Source: Epinephelus fuscoguttatus (lineage: Eukaryota > Chordata > Actinopteri > Perciformes > Serranidae). Taken from it: DNA of 64,000 bases. The stretch spans positions 23,058,200 to 23,122,199 of the forward strand of contig NC_064770.1 in the NCBI RefSeq assembly GCF_011397635.1. Reading direction: 5' to 3'. This document shows, one piece after another, positions 32,894 to 44,706 of this stretch (positions are counted from its first letter, which is position 1; every line of letters begins with the position of its first letter). The notes under the pieces are model-generated. The model was not told the DNA's origin. It saw only the letters and a list, made by a program, of their open reading frames with translations, and did no database searches. Position numbers and translations under genes: made by a program.

Positions 32894-35800
32894 TCACTGG
32901 CGACTGACGGCACACAGCTCATGAGGTAAAGGGCCGAGGGTGAAGCCCACAGCTGGTGTCAGATCCAGTTCATCCTCTGTGACTCCAGGTGCAGGAGTGA
33001 AACGAAAGCGCTGAAGGAGGGAGGTGAAAAAGAGGAACAGCTCCATCTTAGCCAGACTTTCCCCAAGACACGCCCTGCGACCTGCAGGAATGAAGAGATT
33101 TGCAGTATGTGTGAATCATGCTGTGAAAATATCTCTGTATACCCTGAACAACAAGAACTTGACAAAGTTGTACCTGCAGAAAAGGGCATGAACGCATCTC
33201 TCCTGGTAAATTTACCCTCTGCATCCAGGAAGTGAGAAGGGTTGAAAGTGTGTGGGGTCTCCCATTCGCTCTCATCATACAGAACAGAAGTAAGAAGAGG
33301 AAACACAGTAGTCCCCTGCAGCCAAAAGAGGAGAGCAAGGTGTATCATATAAAGTCACTTTTTCAAGTTTAATGAGATGGATGAACATTCCATGAATTAT
33401 TGTTCTTTGTGGAAAAGTGCTGAAACATCTGAGCGCCTCACTGCTCTGATAAAGTAGCCCTGGAAGGTGACGTCTCGGCTGGTTTTGTGAGGAAGGGACA
33501 TGGGGACGATGTTGGCCAGTCTCTGTGTCTCATGGATGACAGCGTCAGTGTAGGGCAGATTTTTACGGTCGTCCACCTGGACCACACGACTTCCAACCAC
33601 CCTGTCCATCTCCTCCTGGACCTGGTCTGAAGACACAAAATGATACATTTTAACATGAGTGTACAGCCAAGCTAGCAGCTCTGTGAAGCTGTACTTTTGG
33701 CTGAGGGGAATGTTATAAATTACAGTATTGGACAAAAGTTAAGGGACCATCAAAATAATTAAAATTCATCCTGAGGGGGGAATGAATGTGTGCACAAAGA
33801 TTCATAACAATCTAACTGTTGTTGAGACATTTCACTCCAAAAAACAAATGTCAACCTCAAGGAAGCTGTAGAGGAAATAATAACCCAAAATATGGATTTT
33901 TAACTAGATGGTGAATTGGAGAACAAATGAGATATAAAACTTGGGAGTGATACACTTGAGTTTAAGCTCTTATCTGTCTTCCCTCTGGTTTGAAACTCCG
34001 GTGATACTGTGATGTATCAGATCAGTCCGATCAGCTGCAGTGCTGCACTGTCCAGTCAATAACTGATATCCAATCAGAGGGGTGTGTCGGTTGATAAAAG
34101 ACTTCTGCAAAGGCTGCACTGGTGTATCCTCACGTCCCTCTCCTCTGTAGGCCTCCTCTCTCCACGACTTCTTGACTCCCCCGAGTATATTTAACTAATT
34201 GAGACATCCTTCAAGATGGTGGGTGTCAATTGAATTCTGGGTCAAGTGATCGAGGATAGAGGAGTTGAGGAGGGATATTGGGATGGACCTTATATTACAC
34301 TGACTTTCTCTCAGTCTTTTTGGAAATGTTTCCCTTTAATTGACAAATTATGTGATTATTAACCAGCTGTACATTTCTGCTTTGTTTAAACTCAAACAAA
34401 CTATATATATTGCAGTCCAGACAAACTGAGTCTTATATATCCTGGAACGAGTATGAAAAGTCACTAAAAAAAAACAATTTGTGGAAATAAAAAGTAAAAA
34501 AAGACTTAGAATGTTACAAAAGACACCATCACCACCATCACCACCATCACCATGCTCAATGTCTGCACAGCTTCATATTTTGTTAAACTGCTATTGCTGA
34601 CAGGAAAGATCCACAAGCCTCATCTCCGTCCTCCTTACCTTGTATATGTGGATATTTAGCCATAAGCAGCAGAGCCCATCTCAGTGTCGTCGCTGTGGTA
34701 TCAGTACCAGCAGCAAACAGGTTAGTCACTGTATACAACATGTTCTTCTCATGGTAGTGAGTGTTTGTAACAGAGGAGTCCTGACAGAAAGAACACCCAT
34801 GTATCATTAAAATTTTTTACTTTATTCTTCTTTCTGTCAAATGAAAAACACAAAGGATGTCGTCTCACCTCTTCTTTCTGCTTCCGTATCAGAAAACAGT
34901 CCACAAGTCCCCTGCAGATGTGAGGGTTCAGTGTCTCTTTCAGACTCTTTAATAAATCGTTGACTTCTCTTACAGTTGTCTCAGTATTTTTTAATACCAG
35001 CTGTCGGCTTTTTACCCAACTGACCAGCCTGGGAAACATGTTGTAAAGCTGCAATAAAACAGTCAGTTTGGTGCAATCAGTTCTGTATGCTTTTTTCTGT
35101 TTCCATTGTGAAAAGTTGTGGATGGTACCAATGGAACCGTTCTTTACCGTCCCCATTTTTGGTCCCCCCTCTGTTGGGGTACCTAGCACACAGATCTGGT
35201 ACTAAAAGGTGGAGCTGTGAACACTGCAGTCCGTTGATTGGTCAATAGAGGACGGTCACTCTGCTCAGGGCTGAGTTGTGGCTGGTTTTGAGGCTCATGG
35301 AACCACTGTTCATACCGTGGAGAGTTTTATTAGACTGTAACTATAAAATGAAAGGATGTTTTGCTGCCTCTCGCAGCAGCTGGAGTCTGAGAAAAAATAA
35401 CTTAATTCACTGGCCCGACTGCCGGAGACTTTTAAGGTGGAAAGTCTACTTGTAATGTTACTCAATGCATGAGCTGACGATGTAAATCCATCAACACACC
35501 TTAAATTTCAGGATGACAACTAGTTTTCATTGTCTCCCTTGGATGACATACACTTTTAGTAATGTGTGGATTTTCAGTCATTTAGAAATATATATTAATA
35601 TATATATATATTATATTATACATATTTGTTCTGTTGGCGTGCAGCCTCGTTCTGTGGGTGGGAAAGTAGGTGCAGACTTCCATGTGTGTCACCAGTAATG
35701 AGGAAATACAGTGAGTGCTGGACAGAGCAGTGAGTGACAACAACCCCGCCCATATTTAAGAGTACTGTTTATGGTGGAAACTCTAGGGTCTGGGTTCCAT

Positions 35801-38800
35801 GTCTGAAGGGTTACCTTTGGTTCTAAAGGTACCATATTGAAAGTGTTTGGTGGAAACGGGGCTTAACTGGGAGAAGTTTCAACTGGTTACAATCTGCAAT
35901 CCTCACCACTAGATACCACTAAATCCCCCAAAATCTTAGACACTGCTACTTAATTTTGTCATAGATAATTTGTCAGTTACTACAGATTGTGTGTAATCTT
36001 TAAACAGCAGCAATTTTATACGAAGCCCACCTGGATTTCTGCAGAGCCCACAACACGTATGTTCTCGTTGGCTCGTGTCACCATGTTTGTGAATTGAGGA
36101 TCATCATATTCAAACCTGCTTCCATACACAATATTGCAAATGATATTGGATGTTGCATAATTCACCAGGCATGCTGTATTAAATGGTTTCCCTGTAAACA
36201 GGCAGTGAGAAATAACAAAATCATTAGGACTAAAGTACACAATGACAAATACAGTTTTGTACTAATAAACAAGTGACGTACGCTGGCTACAAAAATCAGA
36301 ATGTCCTGTCGTGTGTTGTCACTTAAACACCACATACCTTTATGCTTTTCGAACATTTGGATCAGATGGTGGCATTCCTCCAGGATTTTATGTTCAGCCA
36401 TTCGTTTGCCCATCCCAAAGTCTCTCAGGGTGGTGAGGGCAAAGCGTCTCATCTCTTTCCATGATTCTCCATTTGCAAACAGAATTCCTGTTAATAAACG
36501 TGACATTCAAGTTAAATTTAACCTGCACAAGTCCTGTATATATTTGATACTGTACTCAGATTTGCTAAGTTAAATTATGCCATAACATAACCAAAAGGAA
36601 AATGGATGGATTTCTTGTTAATTTTGGTCTATACGGTGGAATTTATTCAATGGTTGGAGGAAGATGAGGCTGCTGCTGCTTTTGCTTTCGTACATACTGG
36701 ACACACACATGCTCTATATGTATTCATTTATATGGGCTAATATCTACAAAAAAACAATCCTGAAAATACTAGATAGCATTATATGTAAATATGCACATAC
36801 TGGAAGCAACATTTCTTTAAACTATTATATCTGAAACATATTTTTTTCTTTATTTAAATGACCTGAAAAGCTGATTGGCAAAAAGCCACCTAAAAACTGG
36901 TTATTCCCAGTGATCTGTAAATTCTTCATCATTCATGTAAAATAACACAATTTGTGATTACTGCTGTAATGCACATGCGCAAGCTTGGACTAGTTCAAAT
37001 GTACAGACATTTTGCGGCTCACCTATGGGCTCACCGGACTCTTGGACCAAAGGGAAGGAGCTGGCAAAATAAACATGAGTCTTCATATACATACTAATAA
37101 GTACCTGTGCTACTGTATTTCAATAAAGCAAATTAGAAATTAGCATTATTTTGATTTTGTTTTATTTTATGCCGCTCACGATGCGTGCTATGCTGCCGTC
37201 GTGCCAAGCTAGCTTGGTGTTAGCATGCTAGCTTGTAGCTGTAGCTGTCAGGGGGGACTGGACATGAGAGGGAGTAAATAATATTACAGCAAAGTGATGT
37301 GGAAACAAATGTTTGTCATACAACATACAAACAATTTAGAGAATAGTACTGTGAAATGTAATATGGTTTATCCTTAGTCGTGTATTTCATACTGCAATTA
37401 CAGAAATTACAGTTATGCTCAAAGATATCAAACCCATGATGGACATTCGCCCTTGCCTCAGTAAAAATATATTTGTTTATAACACAGTCTTTATTACAAC
37501 AATACCATTTCTTTCATTACAGGTTTCCACCATATCAAACTTCTTCCTACAGCCAGAGGGACAAACCAGAGGGACCCTGCATCAATTATGTATTTGTCTA
37601 TTTCATTGTATTTAAAAAGCATTTTTCATGAATTGTTGCTTAATAAATACAAATGTATTGTAGTATATGTCATATGGTCTTCTTTATCTTTTAAGTGGAA
37701 GTTATTAATGTGTGAATATGACTAAGTATATAACCTGTATGCTGCTATACACATACCACGTTTACAGTTTTTTATTAACGTTACAGTCAGCATTGTGAGG
37801 TTTAGAAGGTATTCAGAAATGGTGCAAAAGTGAAAGTTTTTTCACCGACTATTTGAAGACGTGAATTGGCCTGTTATGTTTAGACCATATACCACCAGGA
37901 CTTACAATTTTGCATTTCAACTGAGAAATATGGATGTGATTTCTTAGGCTCCAAAATTGTAGATCTGTTCTGTACGACATCTATTGCACGTCTGTCCGTC
38001 CTGGAAGAGGGATCCCTCCTCAGTTGCTCTTCCTGAGGTTTCTACCGTTTTTTTCCCCCAGTAAAGGGTTTTTTGGGGAGTTTTTCCTTATCCGCTGTGA
38101 GGGTCATAAGGACAGAGGGATGTCGTATGCTGTAAAGCCCTGTGAGGCAAATTGTGATTTGTGATATTGGGCTTTATAAATAAAATTGATTGATTGATTG
38201 ATTGATTGAAAATGACAACTATTAGCTAGCATGCTAACAACAAGCTAGCTTGGCACAACAGCAGCCTAGCCCGCATCGTGAGAGGCATAAAATAAAACTA
38301 ATAACGCTGATTTCTGTTTTGCTTTATTGAAATACAGTAGCACAGGCACTTACAAAGTATGAAGGTAGCGTGAAGAGTCGCCTTTATTTCGTCAGCTCCT
38401 TTTCCTCGGTCCGACAGTCCCGGTGAGCCGCAAGATGTCTGTACACTTGAACTTGTCCAAGCTGTAACGGCAAACTAATTGTGCATGCGCATTACAGCAG
38501 GAAACGCAAATCATGTTCTACATAAAGATCTGAAATTAAATTTTCTTGTAATTTTGACTTGTTGTTGATGTGACCTCATTTTAGCTGGTTGAAAAGAAAG
38601 TGAAAAAAGGTCTTAGATGTTCAGGCTGAATATCAACCAGTTTTCAAGTAGAAATCAACTGTTGAAATTCCAGTTGGTGCTCAGTGGGGCTGTTCCGAGC
38701 ACTGATGGACTCAGGGGGAGGTCAGGGCTGCCCTCTTGATTAACATAAACGAGAGGATGTGCCCTTTTGGCTTCCCTCTTGAGTGATCAAAACAAGACGA

Positions 38801-40794
38801 TGTGCCCTATTGAATGAAAACGAGTGGATGTGCCCTTTTGGCTGCCCTCTTGTCCCCATGTCATGCAGTAGGTACCCTTTTTTCCTTTTTGCCCCTGCCC
38901 TTCAAACATCCTGAGTCTGTCACTGGTTCCAAGAGTGGATTTACCTGCTGCAGGTGAGAGGAGGTAGGCTAATGCTATTATGTTCACATTGCATAGGGTT
39001 ACGCATGAAAGCATTGCTAGAAAACAGCAAAAACAATCAATAAACCATTAGGAGGTGCACAATATCAACTGATTCAGCACTGATTAGAACAAGTCTATAG
39101 ACTGATTACCTATTTTCATCAGCCGGATGAATTGGACATTGGTTTATTGTTGTTGCCCAGAAGACGCGTCTGAACAAGTTCTCCTCATTTGCCCCTCAGA
39201 GGCCTAAAATGTACCTTTTTTTTAAAGACTCTACGCAACCTGTAATATATTTTTATTAGATTTTGTGCCTACATTTGTTCTTCCCATACATCAAGGAGAT
39301 ACTGGCTATGAATGACAATGGTAGTGTTAGTTATTGTATGACCCCCGATACATGGTCTTGTCTAATAAGATAATCGTCTCATATTCCTACAGTTGGGACA
39401 TTTGTGGTGTTACTGCAGTAAAGAGGATAGTTTTAATATGAAAAAGAGTGAAATAAAAACCTCCACTGCCTTTTTTTCCTCTCTTCGTCCACATTTCATG
39501 CATGTACTCCATCACAAATAATGGCAGCGGTAGAATTCAAAGGCTGGAGACACGTTTCAATCAGGCAGATAAACATTCATGATATTGAAAATCTTTTAGA
39601 CAGCACTGAAATACATTTTCTACAAACTACTCTGGTCATTATACTCTCTCCAAATCTCTCACACACACATCTCCTGATGTTTCAGAAAAAGACTTCTACT
39701 TAATGAGGCAGTAACAAATCAAGTGACACTTCAGGCACTTATAATAACAATCTGAGCCACTCTGTGTCAAAAAGAACCACAGTGACGATGTTCAGTTGCC
39801 CCATGTGTGCTTCAATTGCAGCTCATTCTGTGGCTGCAGGTTGCTGCCGGCTCTCTCAATACTGGATCAGTTTAAAAAATTGCTGTTCACAGCTGCCCCT
39901 TTGATCAGTTTAAACAGGGAAATAGGGTCCAGGTTGAAAATGCCAAAGTTATCCTTTAAGCTTATGTTGGTTAGCGGACTCAACAGGGACTAGGGTCTGT
40001 TGCTAGGTCGTTACTATGGTTAGACCTACTTGCTGGAGTAATTTAATTACATATAGAAGTCTACTGATGTGACTGATTCTTTTCCAGTTATAAGTCAGAA
40101 CCCATGTGGTTCCATAGAAATGGAGCGAATAGTTGCAAAAAGTTTTTGAGAGCCAGTTGCCCTCAGCATGATTACATCTTGTTTAGATATTTTATTTCGT
40201 TGGTAATATTTGTAAAAATCACAATATTACACAGGTGCCTTGGTCATGATTTTGTGCTGATATGCAAACAAACTGTGTATCAAAAGATTTAGTAAAGGTA
40301 GGTCTTACCGTGACCAAAACTTGTATCATAAAAAATCGGGAGAATTTCTCTGTCTCCAAACTCTTCTGCGTAGCTGACCAGAGCTTCTTTGACTGTCTTG
40401 TAACCTGCCAGGACCACCACTTTTTTGGGTCCAAGGTACACTGTAAACACCGACCCATGTTTCTTTGAAAGCTAGAAAAATTAAAAAGTAGTCAAATGTG
40501 TCAGAGACAGTATACGGACATTCAAATGAATCCTTGTAGCTGTTACAAAATGTGCTTATTTTAGCATAGGAGTGCTTAACTTACCTGAAAGAGGGTTTTG
40601 TAGGGTCTGCTGAGATCAAGCTGCAACAGGTTGCCAAGCAGGGGAAGAGGCCTTGGCCCCGGAGGCCCCTTCCGCATCTCCTGGGAGGTGACACTGCTGG
40701 AAACAAGATAGAGGACGAGCAGGAGAACAACAACCCCCAACCAGGTGGTGGGATTGGAGAAAAGGAAGAAAATAAAGTCCCCTAAAACAGACAT
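32894..40794 (-). CDS. cyp2k: Cytochrome P450 family 2 subfamily K-like, copy C (intact, 9 exons)
   Basis: Predicted ER-bound monooxygenase. Exons in reading order: 40585-40794, 40309-40471, 36338-36487, 36031-36191, 34869-35048, 34639-34780, 33442-33626, 33174-33315, 32894-33081. They sum to 1521 nt and 506 residues with no stop. Motifs: MSVLGDFIFFLF anchor, PPGPRPLPLLGN hinge, [20 protein letters not shown] of the C-helix, AGTDTT in exon 6, ETQR in exon 7, and the haem loop FSAGRRACLG with Cys449. The C-terminus is HELCAVSRQ. It is the closest paralogue of B1/B2: exons 7-9 with their introns, and exons 1-2 with intron 1, are nearly identical, while the other introns differ. Intron 2 is expanded to 3.8 kb by mobile DNA. 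It lacks both frameshifts seen in B1 and B2. Confidence 0.92.
33725..33905. repeat. Common fish interspersed repeat in copy C intron 6
   Basis: Contains AAGTTAAGGGACCATCAAAA, 'aattcatcctgaggggggaa' and GTTGTTGAGACATTTCACTC, phrases I recall from a widespread fish repeat. No coding content. Recognised from memory. Confidence 0.45.
34525..34553. repeat. (CACCAT/CACCACCAT)n simple repeat
   Basis: A short run of CACCATCACCACCATCAC units in copy C intron 6. Confidence 0.8.
35090..35866. mobile_element. Non-autonomous DNA element in copy C intron 4
   Basis: The left part 'ctgtttccattgtgaaaagt … gatggtacc' is loosely inverted at the right end, 'ggtaccatattgaaagtgtt tggtggaaacgggg'. This gives imperfect termini of the kind seen in fish MITE-like repeats. 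The interior (including a TA-rich stretch near 35590-35625) has no coding motif. Boundaries approximate. Confidence 0.45.
36961..38500. mobile_element. Long-inverted-repeat element in copy C intron 2
   Basis: Starts CTGCTGTAATGCACATGCGC and ends …TGCGCATTACAGCAG. The inverted arms extend about 270 bp each (36961-37240 against 38215-38500), matching through GCTAGCTTG and TTATTGAAATACAGTAGCAC-type blocks. No target duplication was visible and no transposase is encoded. A LINE-type tail (37960-38210) lies between the arms. Confidence 0.65.
37960..38210 (+). mobile_element. LINE 3' tail with (TTGA)n
   Basis: Reads 'ctcttcctgaggtttctacc', 'gtaaagggttttttggggag', 'gtaaagccctgtgaggcaaa' and 'gggctttataaataaa', then TTGATTGATTGATTGATTGA. 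This is a familiar 3'UTR and tail of fish LINEs. Strongly 5'-truncated. Confidence 0.6.
38736..38862. repeat. Imperfect minisatellite
   Basis: Units of about 45 bp containing GATGTGCCCTTTTGGCT and CCCTCTTG recur about three times (near 38755, 38800 and 38828) in copy C intron 2. Confidence 0.5.
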
Positions 40795-41255
40795 TCCTCT
40801 GGCTGTCGATGACGCTGCTCTCACTAAGCCCTGCAGTTAACAGAAGGTGTTTACACTTCCGAACATGTCCTTAAAATGTCCCTGCATGTGATGTTACAGG
40901 GTTGGGTTTCCCACCCGCCCTCCTGGACTCCGCTGACTCACAGGTGAGCCAGACCTGACAACAAAAGGAGAAGAACTTGTTTGGTGGAGACTCAAAGCAT
41001 AATAGAATAGGTTACAGGAGTGAGGCAGCCACAGGCTTTTGTGCCAAGCACCCTCCACCATAGACTCGGCATGATGTGGAACTCCTGGCATCTCATCTGA
41101 TTGGACAGCTCATTAGATGTTAATAACAAATCCTTGGCTTCAGTCATCACAAATAATTAAAGATCAAACAGTTTCCACATCCACCCCTCAATGTGTCAAG
41201 GCTGCCCTCTTAGCCCCGCCCTTTGTGCCCTTGCAGTGAAAACTTTAGCTCAGGC
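40795..41255 (-). promoter_or_regulatory. 5' flank of copy C
   Basis: Sequence 40795-40935 matches the region upstream of B2 exon 1 (27090-27235), including 'aacagaaggtgtttacactt'. Conservation between paralogues suggests the proximal promoter and 5'UTR. No clear TATA box. Nothing else recognised up to 41255. Confidence 0.4.
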
Positions 41256-41259
41256 TGCA

Positions 41260-41370
41260 AGGCAGGATTAAACTGTAAGTGGTTTAAGTGTCGGCATAAA
41301 ATCTCACTTTATGCCGACGATGTCTTGTTTAGGCATCCCATTATCTCGAATGGCTTGAAATATAGATAGC
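41260..41370 (+). mobile_element. LINE reverse-transcriptase fragment (YADD motif)
   Basis: The frame reads KCRHKISLYADDVLF, with the YADD catalytic motif of LINE-1-type reverse transcriptases at 41310-41321, and ends at a TAG after about 10 more codons. It is only a sliver of the enzyme, so this is dead LINE debris. Confidence 0.65.
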
Positions 41371-41389
41371 GTATATAGCTGCTGTAAAT

Positions 41390-42160
41390 GGGGGAAAAGC
41401 ATGTCCTCAGACCCCCCTTCTACCTGACCAAACAATTGGGGGACCGACCCCAAGGCGTTCCCAGGCCAGATGAGATATCTAATCCCTCCAGTGTGTTCTG
41501 GGTCTGCCCTGGGGCCTCCTATCAGTGGGACGTGCCTGGAACACCCCCAAAAGGAGGTGCCCAGGAGGGATCCTGCTCAGATGCCCGAACTACCTCAACT
41601 GACCCCTTTGGATGCAAAGGAGCAGCGGCTCTACTCCGAGCTCCCTCTATAAATCTGAGCTCCTGTATGACAATATTAAGTGTATATCGTAGTTTGAGAG
41701 GCTTGTGTTTGTTAAGGTGGTCGTACAGAACTTTTTTGTATGGAGTGTCTTCCGCGACGAACTCAATACAGCGTTGCACATGGTTTCATAACCCACTTAC
41801 GCTCCCCGCTAGTTGGTTTTAGATGTCGCTTAATGTGGCAGACCTGAAGTGTAAACATGGAAACGGAGTGACGATGGGTAGGGAGAGGACATAGGAAGTA
41901 GTTTGGTGAAGGCCCCCTCTCCCAGCCCTCCAGGCTTTGAATAAACAAAGCTTGTGGGCCAGGCAACATCGATCCAAGGGCGTACTTAGCAGCCTGCAAC
42001 AGTATTCCAACACCTCTTCAATCTTTTCTTGAGGTTGAGGAAGGTGCTTTAACTATCGAAGACTTCCTGGCTTGTATAGTCCTAGCTTTGAGGTCGGGCC
42101 GGAACTGGACGGAGGATGAAGGATAAGTTCAGCGCCACCCTGGATAATCCGTCTCCATGA
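41390..42160. repeat. Interspersed repeat debris between copy C and abca3
   Basis: The part 41440-41650 ('ggcgttcccaggccagatga', 'gtgttctgggtctgccctgg', 'gtgggacgtgcctggaacac') is a phrase common to many fish genomes. It is open in one plus-strand frame but I read it as repeat-derived. The remainder to 42160 is unassigned. Confidence 0.45.
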
Positions 42161-42364
42161 CAAGCTGTGGCATCATTTGAAATATATTTTTGTATTTTTT
42201 CAATACAGGTAGCCTCTCAAAGGTCAAAAAAGGTATGTTTTTTAAGGGTTATAATATAAATATTTTCCCATGTAGTGCTTGTAAGCCTTGCAAATAGACT
42301 CAACAAAGGTGTGAAGTGTCACTTGGTGGAAAAAAAGAGACACTGGTACTTGCTACCATTTGCA

Positions 42365-43454
42365 TAGAGCATTATTTAATTTAAAAAGAACAGCGATACA
42401 TATACAGTTGACAATGTCAGTTTCATGGTACAGTACAGTACACAATTACAATGATGTAAATTCCCTTTTTTAATATGATACACTGCATTTCAGCATAACT
42501 CAATCCTTCCAACATCAGCAGCGCAAACCCCTCCGTTCCTCCTTTCACTACATATCTAACATTGCAATTGATTCAAGTCGTACATGTAATGAGAAAAAAA
42601 AGTGCAAATACACAAACAAATGTAACAAAAGTCAAAATTAGGAGGTCAAATCCTTTCAAGACCAATAAGCCACATATATCTGTGTCTTCCTGGAATGTCA
42701 GTCTCTTACTTTCTCACACGCACATGTGGTGACATGAAGAAAGCTCTGTGAATCATATGAAGCGGTTAGTAAAGCTGATTAACGTGAGTGCTTTTTGCTT
42801 TTGTGTAAGACGGTGAATACATTCATCTCACTTCTGTGAAGTCAGAGTGATTTTCTTGAGAGTAGGAATGTCATTTAAAGTTAGTACAATTTCTGATAGA
42901 TCCCGGATTATAATATTGATCTCTAACATGGATGAAAAGCAGGATCTACGATACATTTCTCATCTTTTTTGGGGGGAAATATTCACACAGAATATATTAA
43001 TCTTTTTACAACTTTCTTAAAGCACAAACTAGGCTTTGAGACAGTGATAAATCGGGCTCATTTTGAAAAGAGGTTTCATAGTAGCACATCCAAATGAAAG
43101 AGGAACAAACATTGCGCTGATCATTCTTTCTCAGGACAAGGCATCCATTTTATGCGTTTTTATCATCTATATCATTGTTGGGTTTTGTTATTGCATTTCC
43201 TGGCATTTCCTGAAGGAGCAGCTCGACATTAAAGATGACACAGTAGTACAGTTTGTCCACAGCGCAATAACAATCTCTTGGTTTTAATATTTAAGGACTA
43301 TTACACGACTGTAGGCCACATCCAAGCTAACGAACATAGTGATCGATATTGATTTTAAAACAAATACATTAGCATGGGTGTAGCCTTAGAAAGGTGTGGG
43401 TGAATTCAGGAATCGTGTTGCCATACTCTTTTTACACCCCCATCTCTCTCTCAT

Positions 43455-43501
<47 letters not shown>

Positions 43502-44706
43502 TACCATATGAAATGCATAGCTGCAAGAAAAAAGGGAAACAAAATGTACAAAAACACCTCACAGGTCATTGCAGTCTTGCTGTTTTCAGGTCTAAGTCAT
43601 TTACATGCAGTCTGATACGACTTAATTTGCAGCCAAGACCTCCCGTTTTACCGCAACATTCAAAAAATAATCTGCGTCACACAATGATTTCTTCCAAAAT
43701 AGCTTGCAAGTAAACTGTAATGGGTGGACTGAACACGCTGTTCCCGTAACCTGTTTGGCAGGAAAACCGAAACATTAGTTCACAAACACCTGAACAATAG
43801 AGGTGTATCAAATATGCAGATTGGACTGAATGTACTCTGAGGATTAATCCTCAGAAAGGACGGTCTTCTAGTAAACACTAGCAGCTCTCTGCTCTTCCAG
43901 TATCATGCACTCTGTAAGTCGTATTGTATACATGCATTCATTAATGTGCCCAAAACAGTCTTTAAATGAGTAAATGTTCTGCTCTGGCCTGAACGAGTAA
44001 GTGTTTTTTCTTGTAGTACCATGAACACATCACTTTATTTACATCTGGCAACGACATTAAGAGGCTCTTAAGGATAACCAGGCATTTTGTATAGGGCAAT
44101 ATAAAGAAACAACAACCCTCATTGGTTAGATAAGGCGCAAAGGTGTGCAATGATTTCATACAGATATCAAATGGAGTGGTTCATTCTCTTGTGATGATTG
44201 ATGATCACAGAAAAAAAACAGAGCACAAAGTCTTGGAAACATAATCAAGAAATAAAATCAAATCATAAATAACAAAAAATGCATAAGTGCACACACACAA
44301 ACAAACCCTGTCACACACAGTTCAGAGTAGTGGTAGTATCTAATGAGTGGTGTCTTTGACCTCACTAAAAAGGTGCAGTACTCGAGAGTTCATGACTTGG
44401 TATCATCATCGTCCAGCACGTCTTAATTCTCCAACGTCTTTGTCACACAACAACGACAATAACAACGGCATCAATGACCCGACGAAGACACACTGATGTG
44501 GTACAGTAGTAGAAATGCTGAAGTTGATGCGACTGGCCCAGTGTGTGTGTGTGTTGTTGATGAAGGTAAAAACGGAGCTGGAGATAAACCTGCTCCAGCC
44601 TGTGTACACACCTGCTGTGTAATCGGGGCAAGTCTGTGCACACAGGTCCCGCACACACACACCACTGGAGAAAATGGACAATGGATGGACGGACTCCTCG
44701 CTCCTC
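42365..44706 (-). other. abca3: Probable 3'UTR of abca3
   Basis: A non-coding, repeat-poor stretch downstream of the abca3 stop codon. The minus strand has ATTAAA-type signals near 42373 and an AATAAA (plus-strand TTTATT) near 44028, either of which could end the transcript. It contains a CA microsatellite at 43456-43498. Extent inferred. Confidence 0.4.
43456..43498. repeat. (CA)n microsatellite
   Basis: An uninterrupted CA run of about 21 units in the putative abca3 3'UTR. Confidence 0.95.

Noticed and set aside
43394-43713. Plus-strand frames with His-Thr repeats
   Set aside because: They translate a CA microsatellite in the abca3 3'UTR.
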